From positions 1,054,001 through 1,118,000 of the forward strand of contig NW_026960608.1 of NCBI RefSeq assembly GCF_021018805.1: a stretch of 64,000 bases of DNA. Reading direction: 5' to 3'. Below the pieces are notes generated by a model. That model searched no databases. It was not told the origin of the DNA and saw only the letters and a program-made list of their open reading frames with translations. The position numbers were made by a program, and so were the translations under genes. The stretch is from Prinia subflava. Its lineage: Eukaryota > Chordata > Aves > Passeriformes > Cisticolidae. Numbering within the stretch: the stretch's first letter is position 1; each line of letters starts with the position of its first letter. Below, piece by piece: positions 45,740 through 57,832 of the stretch.

Positions 45740-47190
45740 ATTTTGGAGATAATTACAAATTGGCCTGAAGGTGAAATCTTTAGTCTCACGGATGAAGAGG
45801 AACATGAGCAAGTAACACATGCTGAAGAAGCTCCCCCATACGAGCAACTACCAGCAGAAGAAACACGTTACACTCTTTTTACACATGGTTCCTGTCGCAT
45901 GGTAGGGATGAAACAAAAGTGGAAAGCAGCCATATGGAGCCCCAGAAGACAGGTCACAGAAGCTACTGAAGGAGAAGGTGGGTCAAGCCAACTCACTGAA
46001 CTCAAAGCCGTTCAGTTGGCCCTGGACATTGCTGAAAGAGAGAAGTGGCCAAAGCTGTGCCTCTATACTAATTCGTGGATGGTAGCCAATGCTCTGTATG
46101 GTTGGCTGGAGAAGTGGAAAAAGGTAATTGGCAGTGCAGAGGAAAACCAATTTGGGCTGCTGAAGAATGGAAAGACATGGCTACCAGGGTAGAGAAACTA
46201 CCTGTGAAGGTCCACCATGTAGATGCCCATGTCCCCAAGAGCAGAACTGATGAGGAGCATCAAAACAACGAGCAGGTAGGTCAGGCTGCAAAGACAGAGG
46301 TGTCAAAGATAGACTGGCAACACAAGGGAGAGTTGTTCCTAGCTCAATGGGCTCATGATGCCTCAGGTCATCAGGGTACAGATGCCACCTATAAGTGGAC
46401 ACAAGACCGAGGGGTGGATCTAACCATGGACAGTATTTCTCAGGTTATCCATGACTGTGAGACATGTACTGCCATCAAGCAGGCCAAGCGGGTGAAGCCC
46501 CTATGGTATGGTAGGCGGTGGTCCAAGTATAAGTATGGGGAGGCCTGGCTGATTGATTATATTACACTGCCCCAGACACGCCAAGGTAAGTGCTATGTGC
46601 TCACAGTGGTAGAAGCCACCATGGGATGACTGGAAACCTATCCTTTGCCTCATGCTATAGCCCATAACACCATTCTAGGCCTTGATAAACAAGTTTTTTT
46701 GAGGCATGGTACCCCTGAGAAGACTGAGTCAGACAATGAGACTCATTTCAAGAATAGCCTTATCAACACCTGGGCTAGGGAACATGGCATCGAGTGGGTG
46801 TACCATATCCCCTACCATGCACCAGCTGCAGGCAAAGTGGAGAGGTACAATGGACTGTTAAAAACCACCTTGAAAGCACTGGGTGGGGGATCTTTCAAAA
46901 ATTGGGAACAGCATTTAGCAAAGTCCACCTGGTTAGTTAAAACCCGAGGCTCCACCAACCGAGCAGGCCCTGCCCAGTCCAAGCCTCTGCATACAGTAGA
47001 CAGACATAAAGTCCCAGTGGTACATGTCAGAGGTTTGTTCAGGAAGACAGTTTGGATCAATTCTGCCTCGAATACAGACACACCTATCTGTGAGGTTGTC
47101 TTTGCTCAGGGACCAGGTTGCACATGGTGGATAACGCAGAAAGATGGAACTACACGATGTGCACCTCAGGGAAATCTGACTGTTGGGTGA
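45740..47190 (+). pseudogene. pol: ERV-E RNase H and integrase
   Basis: RNase H reads through TLFTHGSCR and ELKAVQLALDIAE (about 45860-46035). Integrase starts with a zinc site (HDASGHQGTDA, then CETCTAIKQAK, about 46355-46485). The core retains LIDYITLP (about 46550), SDNETHF (about 46730) and GKVERYNG (about 46835), so all three DDE residues are visible. A TGA lies at 46627-46629. The C-terminal part ends with RCAPQGNLTVG at about 47187. A TA-rich spacer and a purine tract lead to LTR-G copy 2. Confidence 0.85.
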
Positions 47191-47204
47191 GAACTATGTA
47201 TAAA

Positions 47205-47310
47205 TATCACTGTTTGCTGAATGTCACTGCCAGTGTCTATATATAGCTGTATACTGTGTATATATATATGTATGTATATATGTATAATGTATGTGTGTGT
47301 AGAGTTAGAC
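47205..47310 (+). repeat. TA/GT-rich microsatellite
   Basis: Runs of tatata, tgtata and tgtgtg between the end of pol and the 3' LTR. Confidence 0.85.
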
Positions 47311-47360
47311 TATATATTAGTTTTGGTAATAAGTTGACAATATGAGGATAAGGGGTGGAA

Positions 47361-48026
47361 TGTCCTGGGGTGACTATGATGCTTGGATCTACAATCATCT
47401 GTTCTGTTTGTGTTGGATATTCTGTTCTGTACCTTTAAGACTGGTTCCAAGCGCAAAGGGGGAGAAAGAGAAGCATGGTGTTTGTTTTCAGAAACTGCAC
47501 TCACTCCTCCACATTCTTCTCCTAGACTGTGTTGTCTGCAGCACGGACAGACAGCAGGACAGAGATCTCCTTTGCTTTTAGTCAGTTTTTGGCTAGCTGA
47601 AGCAGAGAAGTTCCCTGGATTGGTTTGGGTTTTTTTTCTTTTTCTTGGGACTGTTTAAACCTGCTCTGGACTGAAAACCCAGAAGAGCACCGGGAGCTCA
47701 CACCTGCAGTGCACCAGGGCCCAGGACGGCATTTTCCAGCACCAGAGGGACTGATAAGAGACTGAACTAGTCGAGCTACACTCTACGACAAGGACTTTCT
47801 GGGTTTGCCATCTCTTTGGACAGTGAGAGGTTTTATTGTTTCATATTATACATTTTTTTGTGTGCTTGTGGATACTTTGATTTTTGATTGTTAAATAAAT
47901 GGTTTTTTCCACTTTTCTCCAAGTAATTTTTTTCCCGAACCAGTTAGGGGAGGGGCTGCTTGAGTTTGCTATTCTGGAAGGACTCCATTCTGAGGTTTTC
48001 TCCCAAATTTTCCCTAAACAAGGACA
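47361..48026 (+). repeat. LTR-G, copy 2, in the 3' LTR position of ERV-E
   Basis: It runs from tgtcctggggtgac to aaacaaggaca and is preceded by gaggataaggggtggaa, a good polypurine tract. It matches 40179-40815 but not the LTR-E in front of gag. Confidence 0.8.
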
Positions 48027-48059
48027 AAAGGATTGGCTTTCCCTGTGTGAAGATGTTGG

Positions 48060-48250
48060 AGTCTCAGCTGACTTATTACAACACTGGGAGATCTTGATGG
48101 CCCTTTAGCAGAGATAGCCCCCCAGAGGGAATTATCAGAGATGAATTATAGATAAGATAAAGAACACTGCTCCTCCTATCTTATCAGCTTATGTAGATGG
48201 TGATAGAACACATACTTTTAGTTACATCTTCCATTGTAACCCAAGATATT
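48060..48250 (-). repeat. Truncated LTR-X, at the 3' end of ERV-H
   Basis: It aligns with the right-hand third of LTR-X copies 1 and 2 (gatggccctttagcagagatag, in two parts, and cttccattgtaaccc). Its place just after the ERV-H integrase suggests that it is that provirus's 3' LTR, with the distal part lost. Confidence 0.65.
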
Positions 48251-48331
48251 ATCTATCCCTTATTCTATACCATCTACATCATACCCAAATCAATACCCTC
48301 CTTAAACTCTACTTATATACACAATGAAACC

Positions 48332-49578
48332 TTACACACAGTTCTCACTTAAAATTAGGTCCCTTTGTGGTACACAACGGGTTTTACCGTCTTTCTGCAT
48401 TACCCACCAAGTGTAACCAGGTCCTTGAGCAAAAACAGTCCCATGGCTGAGTTTGCCTTTGCCTGAGGTGGGACTAATACAAACAGTCTTTCCCAAAATA
48501 TCTCTCATGTGTACCACGGGGACTTGATCTATGGTGTGAAAAGGTTCAGACTGGGCAGGACCAGCTCGACTGATAGAGCCTCGTGTGTTGACCATCCAGG
48601 TGACTTTTGCTAAATTCAGTTCCCAATTTTTTAAGGTCTCCCCATCAAGAGCCTTCAAGATGTTCTTAAGCAGTCCACTGCACTGCTCAACTTTCCTAGC
48701 AGCTGATGCATGATAAGGAATATGATATACCCACTCAATGTCGTGTTCTCTGGCCCAGGTGTTTATAAGGCTATTCTTGAAATGAGTCCCTTATTTTCTC
48801 AGGGGTGCAATGTCTCCACATGACTTGCTTTTCCAGGACCAGGATGGTGTTCCGGGCAGTAGCGTGAGGCACAGGGTAGGTTTCCAACCATCCAGTGGTG
48901 GCTTCCACCATGGTCAGTACATAGCGTTTGCCTTGATGGGTTTGGGGAAGGGTGATGTAGTCAATTTGCCATGCTTCCCCATACCTATACTTTGACCACT
49001 GTCCACTGTACCACAGAGGCTTCATTTGCTTGGCCTGTTTGATTGCAGTGCACATCCCACAGCTGTGGATGACCTGTGAGATACTGTCCATGGTTAAGTC
49101 CAACCCTCAGTCACTAGCCTATCAGTATGTTGCATCTCTTCCTTGATGACCAGAGGCATCATGGGCCCAATGAGCTAGAAATAATTCTCCCTTGTGCTGC
49201 CAGTCCAGATCCACCTATGATACTTTCACCTTGGCAGCTCAATCCACTTGCTCATTCCAATTTGCCCCTAGAATTCAGCAGGAACCATCAGTGAAGAGGG
49301 CATCTCGTCTTTCACTCTCCAGTAGCTTGTTATATGATGGGGCTTCCTCAGCACATGCCATTTGCTCTTCCTCTTCTTCAGAAGATAATCCAAAAGTCTC
49401 ACCTTCAGGCCAGTTTGTTATGATTTCCAGAATCCTGGAGTGATTAGGATGTCCCGTCCAGGCTCTGTGTAATTAGAGCAATTCACCTGCTCCACATGGC
49501 ATCAGTGGCATGATGTGTGGAAGGAACCTTTCTCTTGAACATCTAAGCTAGCAATGGTAGTCAATGTCAGAAGCAGCT
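48332..49578 (-). pseudogene. pol: ERV-H integrase and RNase H end (ERVL type)
   Basis: Reading leftward: RNase H remnants (49500-49200), an integrase zinc region (CGMCTAIKQAKQMK, about 49060), WQIDYITLPQTHQGKRYVL (about 48970), then a frame break in the segment that should carry the second aspartate, and a C-terminal domain (LKNWELNLAKVTWMVNTRGS, GPGYTWWVMQKDGKTRCVP) that mirrors ERV-E closely. An LTR inserted at 49579 separates it from the RT part. Confidence 0.8.
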
Positions 49579-50490
49579 TGCCGTGGTTTGACACTGGCCC
49601 AACGCCAGGCACCCACGAGAGATGCTGGTTCATCCTGTGCAGCGGAGAGGGAAAAAAATTTCACAAAGGGTTCATGAGTGAGATAAGGACTAGGAGAAAA
49701 CACTTCAAGGGAAAAATATGCTCAAAATAAGTTGCAAAGTGAATTTATTACTTACAGAATCAGAGTAGGATAATGAGAAGTAAAATAAGCCCTTAAAACA
49801 CCTTTTTCCCCAGCCCCTCCTTCCTTCCCACCAACAGCACAGGAAGACAGGGCATGGCGGGGTTTGGGTCAGTTCATCACCTGAGATTTTCCTCTGCTGC
49901 TCTGGGAGAGGAGTCCTTCCCCTGTGAGGCCATGGGGTCCCTCCCGTGGGAGACAGTTCTCTGTGAACTTCTCTGTCATGGGTCCACTCGTGTGAGCAGC
50001 AGTCCTACCACGCCTGCTGCAACGTGAATTCCTCCCACGGGCAGACAGTCCTCCCAAAACTGCTGCGGTGTGGGTCTCTCTTTCCACAGGGTGCAGTCCT
50101 CCAAGGACAGGCTGCTCCAGCCTGGAAGCAAGGGCCCTCTCTCTCAACTGGGTCTTCCACTGAATGGCAGCCTTCTCCAGGCATCCACCTGCTCCAGCAT
50201 GGGCACCTCTCCCATGGGCTGTGGGTGGATCTCTGCATCCCCTCGTGGATCCCCATGGGCTGCAGGGGGACAGCCTGCCTCACCATGGCCTGCAGAAGAA
50301 TCTCTGCTCTGGTGCCTAGAGAACCTTCTCCCCCTCCCTCTCCACTGACCTTGTTGTTGTCATGTTGTTTTCCCTCACATGGTCTCACCTCCTCCTCTTC
50401 CATGACTAGAAGCAAAACTGTGATTTTGTTTTGATTTTCTTCTTAAATATATCATCACCGAGGCATTACCAACCTTTATCACTGGCCCAG
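49579..50490 (-). repeat. Solo LTR inserted in ERV-H
   Basis: It begins tgccgtggtttgacactgg on the plus strand. tgaatttattac near 49740 is a minus-strand AATAAA. The ERV-H reading resumes on both sides (compared with ERV-E), so this is an insertion. The right boundary is approximate and I could not fix the target duplication. Confidence 0.65.
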
Positions 50491-50569
50491 TTTTGACCAG
50501 CAGTATGTCAATTTTCAGACCCAGAAGGGATTGGCTCTGCTGGACATGGTGGAAGCTTCCAGCAGCTCT

Positions 50570-52130
50570 TCACAGGCTCCATCTTTGTGGTCCCCCTTCT
50601 ACCAAAAACTGGGCCTTGCAAAACCAATACACAGCTGCACTTTGGTGCCAGTTACTTCTGAGGCGGCTTGAACCCCCTTCATAAGCCGCAAGAATCTCTT
50701 TCTTACTTGGGGTATAGCTGGCCTCAGATCCTTTGTATCCCTGACTCCAGAACCTAAGTGATTGTCCTTGAGTCTCTCCAGGTCCCTTCTGCCAGAGGCA
50801 CCAGGAAAGACTATTCTCCCTGGCTGCAGTATAGAGCACATTCTTCATATCCTGCCCCATTCTGACTGGCCCAAGGGCTACTGCATGGCAAATCACCTGC
50901 TTAATTTGTTCAAATGCTTGTTGTTGTTCAGGGCCCCACTGGAAATTGTTTCTCTTTTGTGTCACAAGATGGAGGGCTTACAATCGTGCTGTACTCCAGG
51001 ATATGCATCCTCCAAAAGCCCATGGCTCCTAGAAAAATGTAGATTTCCTTCTTGTTGGTTGGTGGAGACATAGCAATGATTTTGTTGATTATGTCCGTCG
51101 GGATCTGGTGACATCCATCTTGTCACTTGACTCCCAGAAACTGAATTTCTTGAGCAGGTCCCTTAACCTTACTTTGGTTAATGGCAAAACCAGCTTTCAG
51201 AAGAAACTGGATAATATTCTCTCCTTCATCGAAGACTTCCCCTGCTGTGTTCCCCCATACAGTGATGTTGTCAATGTATTGTACATGTTCCAAAGCCTTT
51301 CCCTTTTCCAGTGCAGTCTGGATCAGTCCACTGCAAATAGTGGGTCTGTGTTTCCACCCCTGGGGCAGCCAGTTCCAGGTGTATTGCACACCCCTCTAGG
51401 TGAAGGCAAACTAGGGCCTGCACTCTGCTGCCAAAGGAATGGAAAACAATGCATTTGCAATATTGATGGTTGCATACCACTTTACTGCCTTGGACTCCAG
51501 CTTGTACTGGAGCTCCAGCATGTCTGGCAGGGCAGTACTCAGTGGTGGCATGACCTCATTCAGGCCATGGTAATCCACCATCAGTCTCCATTCTCCACTG
51601 GACTCACGCACTGGTCATATAGAGCTGTTAAAGGGTGAATGAGCCTTGCTGACCACCCCTTGGCTCTCCAGTTTACAAATCATCCTATGGATGGGAATCG
51701 CAGTGTCTCGGTCAGTGTGGTATTGCTGACAGTGCACTGTTGCTGTGGTGATTGGTATTTGTTGTTCTTCAACTCTCAGCAGTCCCACAGCAGAGGGGTC
51801 ATCTGAGAGACTAGACAGGGTATTCAGGGGTCTGATTTCTTGTGTCTCTAGAGCAGCTATCCCAAAAGCCCAGTGATGTCTTTTTGGGTCTTTGAAATGC
51901 CCACTTCTGAGATAGTCTATGCTGAGGATGCATGGGGCCTCTGGGCCAGTCATGATGGGGTGTTTCTGCCACTTGTGCCCAGTCAAGCTCACTTCAGCTT
52001 CCAGTACAGTCAGCTGCTGGGATCCCCCTGTCACCCCAGAAATAGAAATGGATCCAGTCCCACATACCTTGATGGCATCAGGGTACACTGAGCGTTGTTG
52101 TCAACCAAAGCCATATATCTTTGTGGGTCA
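50570..52130 (-). pseudogene. pol: ERV-H protease and reverse transcriptase
   Basis: Reading leftward: protease ALVDNNAQCTL (about 52115-52085), with the T-G of the active triad replaced by N-N; then MICKLESQGVVSKAHSPFN, WRLMVDYHGLNEVMPP, a palm with QYIDN in place of YIDD (about 51272), and the connection/RNase H start NFQWGPEQQQAFEQIKQ with KEILAAYEG. It parallels ERV-E module by module. Several frame changes occur (near 51615, 51400 and 51100). Confidence 0.85.
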
Positions 52131-52139
52131 GACATGCCA

Positions 52140-54520
52140 GGCCATCGGATCCACACAGTCCAATAGATCTGATTGTCCCTCTCCTCTACCTGGCTATAGC
52201 CAGGGGCCTTCTAATCCTGGTCATGGTACACATTGCTCTCCTCCTGTACATGTGTTTCTGAAGTCCCTTCAAGAGAATAGGTCATATTATTGTTCCTATA
52301 CTGTCAGGAGTTCTGTCCACAAGAGAGCGGAGCAGCGTTGACCCTAGATGAGCTTCTTGTGGTAGATGTTTCTCTTTTCAATTCACATACTCGAGCTGCT
52401 AAGGAAGAGGGGGGTTTTCCATCCCACTTCCTCCTGTCTTCTCCATGCTCCTGAAGGAAAAACCAAAGGTTACCTGGCAGAGTGTATCCTGTCTCCTTGG
52501 CTGAGGGAAGTCTGCTCCTAATGGCAGAGACTCTTGTTTGTTCTGGCGAGATGTGGTAAATTTCTTCCTTAAGTTCCTTTTTCAGTTTCTGGTGGCCCTC
52601 TTCAATCAAGCTTTGGATGTGTTCAGCCAGTTTTGTTTCCATGGATGAGACATGGGTGTGTAATGGGGCGGTGACAGTGTCCTCATAAATTCTTAGCTTG
52701 TTTACCAATGTGTACACCTTGTCCTCTCCTTCCATCCATTGCAGTGTTGCTAAGTAACAGTGTTATGAACAAGTTTCCCGGTCAAAAAAAAAAAAAAAAG
52801 GCTGGGCTGTCCCTGTACTAGCCCCGTGGTGGGACAGGTCCGTCCCCCCCCCGGGGGAGAACACGGAACACGCATTGGCATGTTGGGAGAGCTCTGGGAG
52901 TGCGGCCCCCCTCCTCCCGGTTTGTGCTGTCGCCCAGCCTTTTGGAGGAATGGGGGTTTTTCCTGTTTAACCCCCACACCCCAGCCAGTTTGAGTGGGGA
53001 CGGAAGCTGCCCTGAAGAGGAGTTGCCTGGCAACACTTTCCTACCTCATTTAAAAGTGAAAAGGAGCGGCTCTGGCCTTGATTGCCCTGTTATTGTTCTT
53101 TGTAACTACCTCCTTCAGCAGGAGTGCCTCTGCTGCGACCAGGATAAATGCATATGCATTTGTATATGCAAATAAAACCGCCCCGCTGGATCCTGGGAGG
53201 GTTTTTTGGGGAAACTGCACCCCGGGACAGGAAACTGGATTCGTCAGAGGAGAATTAGATAGTGCCCTGGCCGAGCGGGGGGTGGATGCACCCCCTGGCC
53301 TGGTTTGAAGATTCACCATGACCTGTGAGGAGCCTGAATGGAATGGGAACTGGGCAGCTGAGCTGACTGATTCAGACAACGGGAAACTCTCGAAGGTTTT
53401 CCCTGAGGGCAAAGAGCTGACTTTGCACGCCAGTGGCAGACTGCTCACCGCCCTGCTTTCTGATGGTTGACCAGAGAGAACTCCTAGCTGTTCCTATGGG
53501 AACAAGGACTCGGCATCTACTGTTTGCAGTGGAACGATGAACTGGGACAGCACCTGCTCCTTTGGATGGTTGGAAAGCTCCGATCAGACTCTGCAATCCT
53601 GCTGATGACTTTAATAATGAGCTGATCACTTTAATAAAGAGCTGAATATTATTAAAGGCATATGCCCTGTTCTTTTCAACAGGAGTAAATCTCTGGTCCA
53701 AGCCATGAGAATTTCAACCACATTTGCGACATGCACTGGACACCATCTGGGCTCTTAGGGAATCTCTCATCTTCTGACAAATTATCTCCAGCACAGCTAA
53801 TTCCCTTGGGCATTGGATACCTTGTTCCATTGTGCTCCATTTACCTTGTAGCACGTGGAGGTCTTCTTTACAAAGGTATCTATCCCTTACGCTAACCAGC
53901 AGTCACCACCAGAGGCTGAGCGTTTCCTGGATTGTCCCAATCCCCTGGTCAATGACCACATCTGGGGACAGGGATCCCAGTTCCCTGGCCTCACTTCCTT
54001 CCAGAATGGTATCATTGGCTGCGGCATCTCAAATGCGGAGCAGCCAGGTCAGGATGGACTCATTTGCCTGGCAGTTGAACTCCCTCTACAGGTCATGCAG
54101 CTCGCCCAGGGATAGAGACCAAGCGATCATCTCTGGCTCTGTCTCTTCTGCTGGGTGCAAAGGTCTGGCCACCTCCGCGTTGGTCACTATGTAGACTGCT
54201 TTGCTCTTCAATTTCTTTTTCTGAATGGGGGCAACTGTTTCCAGCTTAGGCTGTCCTAGCTCAGTGACGGTTTGTGCAGAGATGGTGACTGTTTTTCAGG
54301 TTCCTTTTCTGTGTGCCTTAGTGAGTTTGCATAAACATGGTGCCTGCTGATTTGCTTCTTTTCCCTCCCTCCTGAAGATTCTGTACCACACCAAGTACTG
54401 TCCTGACTCCAAGCAAGGTGTACATGGTGCAGTCCTCTCAGGGTTGCTGTTTCTGTCAATGGAATTTGCAAAATTGTTTTTTGTGCTGTATTTCTGATGT
54501 CTGCCAGCACCTGTCATGGC
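52140..54520 (-). pseudogene. gag: ERV-H gag (ERVL type), interrupted by an LTR
   Basis: Capsid-like segments around 54110-53720 (SLSLGELHDLYREF, LGSLSPDVVIDQGI, WSTMEQGIQ) correspond to ERV-E gag in the same order. The C-terminal part (52735-52304: GEDKVYTLVNKLRIYEDTV, HIQSLIEEGHQKLKKELKEE) lies beyond the LTR insertion at 52761-53705. The N-terminus near 54250-54520 is only loosely recognisable. No zinc knuckle is seen. Confidence 0.75.
52761..53705 (+). repeat. LTR-like insertion in ERV-H gag
   Basis: It starts tgttatgaac. Inside is an A17 run (52783-52799), C- and G-rich DNA, an octamer-like atgcaaataaaacc (about 53166-53179), and a short tandem ctttaataa/gagctgatcac before an AATAAA near 53632. 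It splits gag, so it is an insertion. Its class and right end are uncertain. Confidence 0.5.
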
Positions 54521-55476
54521 AAGTCCCTGGCTTGAATTTCAGGTCTTTCATGTGGCATGTCCCCTGCCATCTGCAACATGGTGAGAGTTGCATTCACTCC
54601 TCCTTGGTATCTGTTTCTCAGTTCCTCGAGAGCTTTCCTCCATTTAGCATTCCTTTAAAAACTGTTTGAAGTACAGAGATTTCAAACCATTTTCTCGCCT
54701 CACTTTTCTCAAGTCTCTGAGCACATCGTAATCTGATTGCGCCTGTCTTGGATTTGCATCCTGTAAATCATAAGTCACTGGTAACATGATACTTTCCATG
54801 TTCACTATATCAAAGCTCTTTTCTTTCAATGCTTTTTTTTTTGATTTCCTTGCAGTCTGTCATAATTCTTTCATCCTGTGAATCTGCAGTGTTATAAATG
54901 TTAATACAATAGTTCAATTAAAATTATAATTTTTGGTTTATTAAAAAAAAGGATCAAATTACAGAATTTCGTCAAAACCACCCACAGCGGAGATACTTTG
55001 ACGATTGACACGGGAATTGTCAAAGGGTGAACTGGGATGCAGTATCTGGCTAACTGCCATCCCCCCTGAGTTCACGAATTGGCCTTGTTTGGGGCTTAGA
55101 ATTTATACACTTTATTCTGCCTCTGGCAAAAATTTCCTCAGTCCTTTTGTTTCCAACCTAGTTATTCGAATTCATAGTTGTCTCTGGCTTAGCTGAAAAG
55201 AGTCTCCTTCTCTACTGCAAGGTGGTAATTTTTAATTTCTCGTGAGTGAATGGACACTAAAGTTTATGAATGGTAAAAGTTCATCTCTGGAGATGTTGAT
55301 GATGATGGTTCTCTGATGACGCTTTTTATGAGGTGCTCTGATAACTGATGATAGTGCTCTGATGGCTCTGTCATCTAGGGAGGGGAAGACTGATAGCTTA
55401 ATGTGTCCTTTTCTGATGCTAAAGAGAAGGCCAAGGTTTCCCCGTAAATCCTTTGTTTCCTTTCTGAACCTCCGTC
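54521..55476. other. Stretch between ERV-H and ERV-J
   Basis: No gene recognised. ggtttattaaaaaaaagg near 54935 is a minus-strand polyadenylation signal and may mark a worn LTR. Around 55290-55370 an imperfect tandem of gctctgat and gatgatg units occurs. Confidence 0.4.
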
Positions 55477-57576
55477 TTAGCGAAATTCAAAGCAGACTGA
55501 AACTGTATTCTCATATAACATATATACAGTGGTTTTCATAATTTTTTTAACGTCATAACCCATAAGAACACAAATTAACATCCCATATTTTTCACATGCA
55601 GGAATGTGATTCATTTGCTGTTGCCATGATGCTGTTTCTTCCATTTTGGAGCTTGCTGCCATTTCTGGCTTTTCTTCCTCTGCTGGATGAGGAGTGGAAA
55701 TTGTAAAACATTTTTTCCCCCTCCTGTATGAGGACTGGGGAATTGCTTTCTCTGTACCGCACATTATACTTGTGTGGCACGGTGAAGGGAAATCACGTCT
55801 GAAGTCGCCGCTGACCCAGCAGGTAACCTTGGTATGCAGGGCATCCCCCAACTGCTCCCGCATGGCTTGGTTTGGCGAGGCTGATCTGCCCCATGCTCCC
55901 GCTGCCTGCGATCCCTCCACTGCCTTCCCCTTCATCTCTGTCTGTCCTGCTGGGGGGGGGGGGCCAGCGCCTTGTCTCTCCATGTTCGATGTTTGGGGGG
56001 GAACTGAAGGGACATGGAGGCAGGGTGTGTGTCGGGCTCCCCGTGTGTCCTTCGTGGGACATGCACATAGTGGAGGGGGGACAAGCCTCAAAAAAAAGGG
56101 CAAAATCCATGTCCTCCTGCTCGATAGGATGGATCAGTAGTTTCAGCCTTCTCGGGACCGGTGATAGGGTGTGTGTGGGGACCGTGGGGACTCTGGAAAA
56201 CCTGGGGAAACCTGTGCCTGTTGAGAGACTTTCCCGAAAGTAAGTACAAAACACTTCTTTTTTTTCTCGCTCATTCAGTCATTATGAACGCTCCTCCTGT
56301 CCCGCCTCCTTTTGCTTGCAAACAGTGACATGGACCGACGCCATTCCTGTCCCTCCACGTGTGCTGGCGTGGCGCTGCCCCACTTTTGCTTCCCGGTTCG
56401 CAGAGGCAGCGGCCCTCATCCCCGGCCACATGGCGAGTGCAGCGGGCTCAACAGATGCTCGCGTGAAGAGACCCAATCCAGCCTCATCCGGTCTCACAGC
56501 GTGCGGAGGAGACCCCTTCCACTCACGACCCGCGCCAACCTCCCCCAGCACGGTGGCAGTGCCTGTGGCCGCTTTCGCATCCAGTTTGAGCTGTGCGGGC
56601 ACAAACGGCCACTGAGCCTGCCCTGTGTTTCTTGGTGTAAGTTGTATTTCACAAAAATCACACAGAAGTGATTCGTTCTCCTCACTTTATTGCTCTGACC
56701 ATTCCAAAGGCGACTGTGAAAGCTCGCCTTCTCCCCATTCTATTTCTTCACCCTCTTTTTCGAACCCCTCCTCTTCCCCACAGATTTTTTCTTCCCCGTG
56801 TCGGGCATCTGCCGACTGCCTTCCCCCACCACTGTGTGTGCTCACACGGCAGCACGGCTGGCATTCCTTCTCCTGCCCTTCCCCCTCCTTCCCTCATTCT
56901 TTTGCAATGGGGGATGGGGAGGGCAGGGCAAAACAGCGGCCCGCTTTGCTGTCCTTGCCAGGGTGCGGGATGAGGTGTGGAGTGGTTGATGGAGTTTGAG
57001 CTCTGGGGCACTCAAATGTCTCTGCCTAGGTTTACACTTGAGTGCAGAGGACTTGATTTCGTAAAATATCATATCAAGGTGTTCCTGCAAAGCAGGATGA
57101 ATGAGGAGCTGTAATCTTCCTGGAATTGGTGAGGAGGTTTGTGGCAGGCTTATAGATGGTGGGGATGTCCAGGAAACTGCTAGAGACTGATCTTGAGCGT
57201 CCCCTCCCCTTTCTGGGGTTGCGGTCGGGATGTGGGCTGGCTGTTGCTCAGAGGGCTGGGAATCTGATTCCTCTTTTCCTCTCTGCTGCCGCGGGAATAT
57301 TAATTCTTCCGCAGTATGCTGTGATATTATTTCCAGCAATGCTCTTGCTAGTGCCACCAATTTGAGAGCTGCTTTATCTCTCGTTGTGGCTTTTTGATAC
57401 AGCTTTCTGTTCACCTCTTTCCAAAATTCTGTTTGGAACAGTAGTTCCATTCTACAGTGTGGAATTTTGAGGCGAACCCATTGCAAAAGAGCTTTTAGCT
57501 CCTTGTTAGATAGAGCTGCAGGCTGTGCAGCAGTGAAGCTCTGCAGAGATGATATGTAGCTACTCCTGGGATACAT
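55477..57576 (-). pseudogene. gag: ERV-J gag (beta-like), matrix well preserved, then broken
   Basis: The ATG at 57576 lies about 240 bp after the primer site. The first 244 codons (to 56842) stay open: a helical matrix-like domain (SNKELKALLQWVRLKIPHCRMELLF, in parts, and REKA-like TTRDKAALKLVALARALLEII), a hydrophilic linker, then SPIPGRLQLLIHPALQEHLD. After a frame break, a second frame set (56254-55793) contains VPRRLKLLIHPIEQEDMD, a near-copy of that motif, then proline-rich sequence. Capsid and nucleocapsid are not recognisable. It resembles ERV-C and ERV-F matrix in size and style, not in close sequence. Confidence 0.7.
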
Positions 57577-57813
57577 TCCCCCCTATGCTCTGGGTTTTTG
57601 ACCAGTCTCACCTAGATGCAAGTTCTTCCTCCCTGTCAAACTGGAACTGGTGTTGTCCCTCACTGTCCAGCAGCTGTGGGATGACGTAGCCCTTGGCCCC
57701 TGGGTCCATGTCGGTCCAGCTGAAGTTCCAAGGTTGGCGACTTGCTGAGTCCCTTCTTCTTGTCTTCTAGTGCTGAGGTTTTGGCATCTGGCTTTCTGAG
57801 GGTCTGTGGCTGT

Positions 57814-57831
57814 TGAGATGATTGGGCGCCA
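57814..57831 (-). other. Primer binding site of ERV-J, tRNA-Lys type
   Basis: The minus strand reads TGGCGCCCAATCATCTCA, one base after the LTR end. The first ten bases match the tRNA-Lys1,2 site; the remainder has drifted. Confidence 0.8.
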
Positions 57832-57832
57832 C

